Shown here piece after piece: positions 40,914 through 46,256 of a stretch of 46,256 nucleotides of DNA (position 1 is its first letter; the number at the start of each line of letters is the position of its first letter). Source of the stretch: Planctomyces sp. SH-PL62 (lineage in GTDB: Bacteria > Planctomycetota > Planctomycetia > Planctomycetales > Planctomycetaceae); the NCBI GenBank assembly GCA_945893045.1, contig CAMDEA010000054.1:1-46256 (forward strand). Direction: 5' to 3'. The notes under the pieces were generated by a model. It saw only the letters and a list, made by a program, of their open reading frames with translations. It was not told where the DNA came from and ran no database searches. The position numbers and the translations under genes are program-made.

Positions 40914-43265
40914 ATGACTCTCACCGTCGAACCCCTGATCTCCTTCGCCCTCTGGCTGACCTTGGCCGTGGCTGCGATCGGGTTGTTGGGTTGGTATGCG
41001 TGGCGGCGGCCGTGGGGGATTACGCGAACTCGTTGGACAGTGATCCTCGTCCTGATGGCGACCAGCATGGGAATGCTGTTGGGGATTTTGCTCAACCCGA
41101 CTTGGAACGAACGCATTCCGCCGCCGCAGGGGAAGCCGAGGTTGGCGATTCTCGTGGATGATTCGGCCAGCATGTCGTCAGCCGATATGCCGGACGGCCG
41201 CTCGCGCTATCAATCGGCGGCGGAGATTGCGAAGGCGTGTGCGGCGAAGCTCTCGGATCGGTTTGAGATTCACACGGCGACGTTTTCCAAAAGCGTGCTG
41301 CCGACGAGCGTGGAGGAGTTGGAGAAGAAGACTCCGGCCGGATTGGTCACGGACATGGCGAACGCGATCGCTTCCAGCATCGAGCCGAACCGGCCGGCAG
41401 GGCAGGCGGTGTTGTTGCTCAGCGACGGCAATCACAACGCGGGGGGTGGGACACCGCAGGTGCTGGCGTCGGTGGCTCTGGCGCGAGCGGTCGATGCGCC
41501 GATCTTCACGAAGACGTTCGGCAGCGATGCCGAGATTCATGATCTCGCGTTGCGCCTGCATGCTCCGCAGCAATTGGCGTTCGTCGGTCAGACGGTGCCT
41601 GTGACCGCGCTCGTGCGGCGACGCGGCCGAGCACCCGAAGCGGTGACGGTCGTGTTGGAGCACGACGGCAAAGAAGTCAGCCGGCAACCGGTGTTCGTGG
41701 CGGGAGACTCGGAAGCCGAAGTGCGATTCCAAGTGCAGCAAGAGACGCGCGGGCTGTATCGGTATGAGGCTCGCGTCGAACCGTTCGAGGGAGAAGTCAC
41801 GCAAGTCAACAACTACGGCACGTTCCTGCTGCGCGTCGTGGATGAACCGATTCGCGTACTGCTTGTCGAAGGGAAGCCGTACTGGGACTCAAAGTTTCTG
41901 GCACGAACGCTGGCATCCGATCCGTCGATCGAACTGGTCAGCGTGGTCCGCATGGCAGAGAACCGCTACCTCGAACGAACGTTGAAGCGAGCGATGAACT
42001 CCGATGTGAGCGGCACGGCGCTAGCCGCCGGTTCTGGAGCGAAGGTTGATGCCACGACACCGGCGGCTAGCGCCGTGCCGCTCAAGACACCGGCGGCTGG
42101 TGCCGCAAATTTACCCGTCACCGAAGCGTGGCGTGTGTTGCACAACGGCGCGGAGGTGCTTGCGGATGCGAAGTCGCTCGGCACGTTTCAAGTGTTGGTG
42201 TTGGGCCGCGATTCGGAATCGTTTCTCAGCGAAGCGGCTCTCGACAACGTGCGGAACTGGGTGGCCGGCGACAGTGGGGCGCTCGTCTGTTATCGCGGGC
42301 AGCCGATGGCGCAGGTGAATGAGCGGCTCGAACGCTTGCTGCCGGTGCAGTGGAAGACGTCGCGCGAGGCGCGTTTTCGGATGACGCTGACCGATCGAGG
42401 CCGCGACCTGCGTTGGTTTGAATCGCAAGGTTCCGGCGTGTCGAACGAAGCGTTGTCGCAATTGCCCGCGCTGGCAACTTCCTCGGCGGCGGAGCATCCA
42501 AAGCCATTGGCGACGGTGCTCGCGACGGTTGCCGGCGGCGCGGGGGAAGAAGCGCCGGTCGTGACCTATCAGCCGTATGGCGGCGGTCGCGTGGTTGTCG
42601 TGGAAGGTTCGGGCATGTGGCGCTGGGCGTTCTTGCCGCCGGCGTACTCCGATCACGACACGACATACGGCACGCTCTGGCAAAGCTTGATGCGGTGGCT
42701 GGTCTCCGGAGCGGGATTGCTCCCCGGCCAAGACATGGCACTGCGCACCGATCAAGTGACGTTCGGCAGCAACGAAGCCGCGACCGCCACGCTGCTCGTG
42801 CGACGTGAAGCGGCGCAAGGACAGATTCCGAATATCGAACTGACCGGCGACGGCATCGACGGCGTGCGCACGGTGACTCCGGTCGCGGCCGGCGAAGGGC
42901 CGGGGGTCTTTCGAGTGTTGTTCGGTGAACTGGCCGAGGGACGTTATCAAGCTCACATCGCCGGGCAGCCGGCCGAGAAGTCCGGCTCGCGCGCGGTGTT
43001 CGATGTGCGCCGACTTCTGGAAGAGCAACTCGATTTGAAAGCTCGGCCGGACTTGATGGCTCGCATTGCGACCAGCACGGGGGGCCTGGAACTCAAAGGG
43101 GACTCGCCGGGCGAGATCGCGGAGACGTTTACCGCGCATCTGGAACGGGGCCGCCCCGAACGGATTCGGCGAACGACGGCGTGGGATCGCTGGTGGGTGC
43201 TGGCGGGGACGTTTTTCGTTTGGACGATTGGCTGGAGTTTGCGCCGCAGCGCGGGATTGGTGTGA
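40914..43265 (+). CDS. Membrane-anchored VWA protein (Bat-like, with glutamine-amidotransferase-like C-terminal region)
   Basis: 783 residues from ATG 40914. Two N-terminal membrane helices (FALWLTLAVAAIGLLGWYAW, and ILVLMATSMGMLLGILL) precede a VWA domain with LAILVDDSASMSSADMPDG and AVLLLSDGNHNAGGGTPQVL. A CARDB-like beta region follows (LAFVGQTVPVTALVRRRGRA), then RVLLVEGKPYWDSKFLARTL, which starts the Rossmann-like, amidotransferase-like part ending in VVVVEGSGMWRWAFLPPAYS. A final helix (VLAGTFFVWTIGWSLRRSAG) anchors the C-terminus. It is probably part of the Bat complex with the neighbours. Residues 365-398 come from a palindrome plus an extra half-unit and read SGTALAAG...TPAASAVPL. 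Confidence 0.92.
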   Translation: MTLTVEPLISFALWLTLAVAAIGLLGWYAWRRPWGITRTRWTVILVLMATSMGMLLGILLNPTWNERIPPPQGKPRLAILVDDSASMSSADMPDGRSRYQSAAEIAKACAAKLSDRFEIHTATFSKSVLPTSVEELEKKTPAGLVTDMANAIASSIEPNRPAGQAVLLLSDGNHNAGGGTPQVLASVALARAVDAPIFTKTFGSDAEIHDLALRLHAPQQLAFVGQTVPVTALVRRRGRAPEAVTVVLEHDGKEVSRQPVFVAGDSEAEVRFQVQQETRGLYRYEARVEPFEGEVTQVNNYGTFLLRVVDEPIRVLLVEGKPYWDSKFLARTLASDPSIELVSVVRMAENRYLERTLKRAMNSDVSGTALAAGSGAKVDATTPAASAVPLKTPAAGAANLPVTEAWRVLHNGAEVLADAKSLGTFQVLVLGRDSESFLSEAALDNVRNWVAGDSGALVCYRGQPMAQVNERLERLLPVQWKTSREARFRMTLTDRGRDLRWFESQGSGVSNEALSQLPALATSSAAEHPKPLATVLATVAGGAGEEAPVVTYQPYGGGRVVVVEGSGMWRWAFLPPAYSDHDTTYGTLWQSLMRWLVSGAGLLPGQDMALRTDQVTFGSNEAATATLLVRREAAQGQIPNIELTGDGIDGVRTVTPVAAGEGPGVFRVLFGELAEGRYQAHIAGQPAEKSGSRAVFDVRRLLEEQLDLKARPDLMARIATSTGGLELKGDSPGEIAETFTAHLERGRPERIRRTTAWDRWWVLAGTFFVWTIGWSLRRSAGLV
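42006..42106. repeat. 27-bp inverted repeat (family GTGAGCGGCACGG), copy 4, inside the VWA gene, with an extra half-unit
   Basis: Left arm 42006-42032, right arm 42059-42084, loop 26 bases, in frame on the plus strand (SGTALAAG ... TPAASAVPL). A diverged extra right arm (CACCGGCGGCTGGTGCCGC, 42088-42106) follows and gives TPAAGAA, suggesting partial duplication and decay. Confidence 0.95.
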
Positions 43266-43283
43266 CGTTTCGTGAGGGGGGAT

Positions 43284-43300
43284 GAAAGTAAGGATTGCCG
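43284..43300. repeat. Remnant of the AATAAGGATTG repeat, VWA-DUF4175 junction
   Basis: GAAAGTAAGGATTGCCG matches the outer arm of copy 2 at 15 or so of 17 positions but has no pairing right arm. It sits in the fourth junction of the cluster, as if a copy had been mostly lost. Confidence 0.45.
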
Positions 43301-43373
43301 CTTGGAAATCACCACAACAGCTCGGACAATGCGACCCTTCGGTCTGGGGTTTCCCATCAAAGGATCAACTGAC

Positions 43374-46190
43374 ATGTCTCCGAACTCATTCGACGACACG
43401 TTTGAGACGTTGAAGCACCGAGTGCTCGCGATCGGCAGTGCGTCCGGAGCCACGTGGGGATGCAGTGCCGCGATCGGCTTATTGTTGGCGAGCATGTGGC
43501 TCGATCTGGTTTGGGATCTGTCGGCGGCGGCGCGTTTGATGGCAGTGCTTGCGGCAGTGATCGCTGGGCTGACGTTGCTTGTCAGTTTCGTCGCGCGAGC
43601 CATTCGTCGCGCACAAGACGCGGTCTTAGCGAGACAGCTCGATGATACGGGCGCGACGGGGGGCGAGATTGTTTCGGGCTTCGAGTTGCAGTCCTCCAGT
43701 CACTCAGCAGCGACTACGACGGGGCTGACACACGCCTTGGCCGAGTTGGCGGTTTTGAAAGCCGCCCGTTTAGCGGCTCAGGTTCCATTGTCGCTGGCTG
43801 CTCCTTCGCAACCGGTGCGTCGCGCCGCGATCAGTTTCGGAGCGTTGAGCCTCGGCTTAGTTTTGATCGCGATGTTCGCGCCGCGATTGGCGGGGACCGA
43901 GTGGCTGCGTTTCGCCGATCCGTTTGGAGATCATCCGCCGTTCTCGCAAACGGAGCTGCGCGTCGAGCCAGGGGATGCGAAGGTCCGCTATGGCGATGGG
44001 CTGGAAGTTTTCGTGACGACGGCCGGCCCGCCGGTCGATGAATTGGAATTGGTGCTGCGAACCGGCAGCTCGAAAACGAAGCTGCACGAAGAAGCGTTGC
44101 CGATGTTTCCCGATTCGCCGGGCCGTTGGCGAGCCTCGGTCGCGGCGGTCACGACACCGGGTCAATACTTTGTGCGAGCACGCACGACGCGCAGTCATCG
44201 CTTTCAGCTCAACGTGATCACTGTCCCGCAATTGGAAGAGGTGCGGTTCCGAGTCACACCTCCCGCGTACACGCGCGATGCTCCCTACGAGGGTCCGTTG
44301 CCGCAGGGCGGTCTCTCCGCGCTGGCTGGTGCGACGGTCGAAGTACGAGCACGCAGCAACCGGCCGTTGTCGAAGGGTGCTCTGGAAATCGTCAGCGGCG
44401 AACAGCACGAGACCGTGAAGCTGCAACCGGTCAGCACGGACGGCGAGAGCCACGAAGTCCTCGGCTCGTGGACGATCGCTCGGCCGGGGACGTTTCAATT
44501 GAAGGTGACCGATGTCGCGGGGCAGGACTCGCGCGACTCGTTCACGGGCACGATCAACCTGCTGAAGGATCAAGTCCCGTTCGTGCGGTTGCTGGAGCCG
44601 GCTCCGCAATCGCTGGCCACGCCGTCGATCACGCTGCCGGTCGTCATCGCGGCCGAGGACGATTACGGCATCACGAAGCTGCAACTCTTCCGCAGCTTGA
44701 ACGACTCGCGAGCGCTGCCGCTGTCGCTGCCGACGACGTCTCCGCCATCACGACGGCACGAAGAACAGACACCGCTGCCGCTCTCCGCCTATGGGCTGAA
44801 GCCGGGCGACGTCATCAAGCTGTTCGCTCGCGTCGAGGACAACGATCCGGCCGGAGCGAAAGGTTCAGAGAGTCCGGTCGCGGTCATTCAGATTGTCTCG
44901 GACGAAGACTTGCAGCAGATGGTGCGGACGCGCGAAGGAGTCGATGTGCTGCTGTCGAAATACCAGCAAGCTCAACGCCGGCTCGAAGCGTTGCAGGAAG
45001 AGATCGAGCAACTCAAGAAGCAACTCGAAAAGCGCGACGCCGACGGGGCGCTCAGCGATGAGGAAAAACAATCGCTCGAAAAACTGGCTGAACGGATCGC
45101 CGAAGAGGCCGCGGCCGTTCGCGAGTCCGCCAAGCACGCGCTGCCGTATGACATCGACAAAGCTCTGAACAAGGAATTGGAAAAACTCGCCGATCAGATG
45201 GAGCAAGCGGCTAAAGAAACCAAACAAGCCGCGTCGCAACCGAAACCGTCGGCCGGGAAGGCGGCGAAGAAGTTGGAGGAAGTGCAGAAGAAGCTGGCTC
45301 AGGAACGCAAGGAATTCAAAGAGGGAGTCAACGATCCGCTGGATCAACTGGCGCAGATCTATCCGTTGCTGGAAGACCAAAGCCGATTCGTCGAGCTGTA
45401 TCACCGCCAGCGCGACTTGGCCGAACGGCTCGCCTCGCTGAAGGATCGCGACAACCCGGAAGATCCGGCGACGAAGGCTCGGATGCGCGAACTCGAAGAG
45501 GAACAACGCAAGAACCGCGAAGATTTGGATGCGTTGCTCAACGACATCGAAGAGCACGCTTCGCGACTGCCGGACGACGATCAGAAGTTGAAAGAGCTGG
45601 CGGACTCTTCGCGCGAGTTCGTCGAGGCGGTGCGCGGCAGCGGCGCGAATCAGGCGATGACCGATGCGGAATCGGGCTTGGCGGAATTCTCCGGCACGCG
45701 CGGACACGGCGAAGCCAAACACGCGGCCGACATCTTGGAAAAGTTTTTATCGCGCTGTCAGGGCATGGGCGAGCAAAGCGAAGGTGCTTGCAACAGTTTG
45801 AAGTTCAAACCGGGCGAAGGCTGCCTCGGCGACACGCTCAGTCAGATGCTCGCCGATGCCGGGTTCAAGCCAGGCGGCAAGCCGGGACAGAACGGCGCAC
45901 TCGGAGCCGGCGGTGGTTTCAGTGCTCGCCGCAGTTCGCTGAGCAACATCGGCCTGTACGGCAACCTGCCCACACGCGGCAACCCGACCCAATCGAAGAG
46001 CGGCAGTGGCAAGCAATCTCTGTCGGTCGGAGGCAGCTATCGGACAGACGCCGATCAAGTCACTTCCAGCAGACTCGATCCTCACGGACTGCTCAAAGCG
46101 TCCGGAGCCGGCGAGACCGCCGTCCCTGCCCGCTATCGCAGTCGTGTCGAACAATACTTTCAACGCATCGCCGACGAGACCGGCAAGTAG
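43374..46190 (+). CDS. DUF4175-like membrane protein with Ig-like domains and long coiled coil
   Basis: 938 residues from ATG 43374, preceded by AAAGGA. Two N-terminal helices (GCSAAIGLLLASMWLDLVWD; LMAVLAAVIAGLTLLVSFVA) and a third near residue 165 (FGALSLGLVLIAMF). Ig-like beta domains occupy about residues 190-500 (VRYGDGLEVFVTTAGPPVDE, FRVTPPAYTRDAPYEGPLPQ, VIAAEDDYGITKLQLFRSLN). A long charged coiled coil runs over about residues 512-745 (LEALQEEIEQLKKQLEKRDA, YHRQRDLAERLASLKDRDNP). The C-terminus is Gly/Ser-rich and ends in VPARYRSRVEQYFQRIADET, the usual tail of the family. It closes the MoxR-Bat cluster and is probably its large periplasmic or cytoplasmic scaffold. Confidence 0.88.
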   Translation: MSPNSFDDTFETLKHRVLAIGSASGATWGCSAAIGLLLASMWLDLVWDLSAAARLMAVLAAVIAGLTLLVSFVARAIRRAQDAVLARQLDDTGATGGEIVSGFELQSSSHSAATTTGLTHALAELAVLKAARLAAQVPLSLAAPSQPVRRAAISFGALSLGLVLIAMFAPRLAGTEWLRFADPFGDHPPFSQTELRVEPGDAKVRYGDGLEVFVTTAGPPVDELELVLRTGSSKTKLHEEALPMFPDSPGRWRASVAAVTTPGQYFVRARTTRSHRFQLNVITVPQLEEVRFRVTPPAYTRDAPYEGPLPQGGLSALAGATVEVRARSNRPLSKGALEIVSGEQHETVKLQPVSTDGESHEVLGSWTIARPGTFQLKVTDVAGQDSRDSFTGTINLLKDQVPFVRLLEPAPQSLATPSITLPVVIAAEDDYGITKLQLFRSLNDSRALPLSLPTTSPPSRRHEEQTPLPLSAYGLKPGDVIKLFARVEDNDPAGAKGSESPVAVIQIVSDEDLQQMVRTREGVDVLLSKYQQAQRRLEALQEEIEQLKKQLEKRDADGALSDEEKQSLEKLAERIAEEAAAVRESAKHALPYDIDKALNKELEKLADQMEQAAKETKQAASQPKPSAGKAAKKLEEVQKKLAQERKEFKEGVNDPLDQLAQIYPLLEDQSRFVELYHRQRDLAERLASLKDRDNPEDPATKARMRELEEEQRKNREDLDALLNDIEEHASRLPDDDQKLKELADSSREFVEAVRGSGANQAMTDAESGLAEFSGTRGHGEAKHAADILEKFLSRCQGMGEQSEGACNSLKFKPGEGCLGDTLSQMLADAGFKPGGKPGQNGALGAGGGFSARRSSLSNIGLYGNLPTRGNPTQSKSGSGKQSLSVGGSYRTDADQVTSSRLDPHGLLKASGAGETAVPARYRSRVEQYFQRIADETGK

Positions 46191-46193
46191 CAA

Positions 46194-46234
46194 GTAGGGT
46201 GGGACCAGCTCGCTTCGAGCGCCGGCCCACCTAC
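46194..46234. repeat. Imperfect inverted repeat after the DUF4175-like gene
   Basis: Arms of 19 bases (46194-46212, 46216-46234; outer GTAGG/CCTAC) with several mismatches; a further GTGGGCCGG follows at the window end (46248-46256). It may serve as transcript end or be another repeat copy. Confidence 0.55.
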
Positions 46235-46256
46235 ATTAGACAGTGCGGTGGGCCGG

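Overview
The window looks like a chromosomal segment of a planctomycete (order Planctomycetales or a close relative). The evidence is the gene content: three DUF1501 proteins, two cytochrome-like DUF1549/DUF1553 proteins, a secreted protein with PPC-type domains, a BlaI/M56 pair and a MoxR-DUF58-BatA-VWA-DUF4175 cluster. It is GC-rich, ribosome binding sites are often weak or absent, and no tRNA, rRNA, CRISPR array or complete insertion sequence is visible. Family names come from reading motifs, not from a database search.

Layout. 1-1560: the 5' part of an M56/BlaR1-like sensor peptidase and its BlaI repressor on the minus strand, with two TACTA-N6-TAGTA operators upstream. 1891-3126: a secreted protein of unknown function. 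3438-9201: a sugar ABC transporter operon of the ribose/fructose type: binding lipoprotein, AroE-like dehydrogenase, dual ATPase, permease with an unusual extracytoplasmic insertion, and a P-loop sugar/nucleoside kinase. 9385-10920 (minus): a secreted beta-propeller, glycosidase-like protein. 11266-16005: a 1579-residue protein joining a degenerate clostripain (C11)-like region, a CHAT caspase-like protease and an alpha/beta-hydrolase. 16088-16861: a lone CoA-transferase beta-type subunit. 16919-34217 (mostly minus): surface or secreted planctomycete proteins (DUF1501, PSCyt1/DUF1549/DUF1553, lipoprotein, gamma-glutamyltransferase, amidase, PPC-domain protein), a PPOX-family protein on the plus strand, and a thioredoxin-like protein whose first active-site Cys codon is an in-frame UGA. 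34331-46190: a VWA protein on the minus strand, divergent from moxR, DUF58, BatA-like, VWA and DUF4175-like genes, a Bat-type membrane-associated complex.

The most striking feature across scales is a dense population of near-perfect inverted repeats of several sequence families (arms about 20-65 bp). Most lie between genes, but at least six lie inside reading frames and stay in frame: in the M56 peptidase, amidase, PPC protein, DUF1549/DUF1553 protein and two VWA proteins. One family encodes the same peptide pair (SGTALAAG ... TPAASAVPL) in two unrelated proteins. Another copy supplies the stop codons of two convergent genes. A third family sits in three successive junctions of the moxR cluster. 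This resembles the protein-coding palindromic elements known from Rickettsia, but with other sequences.

The three items most deserving follow-up are the coding palindromes, the C11-like/CHAT/hydrolase protein, and the candidate selenocysteine thioredoxin.
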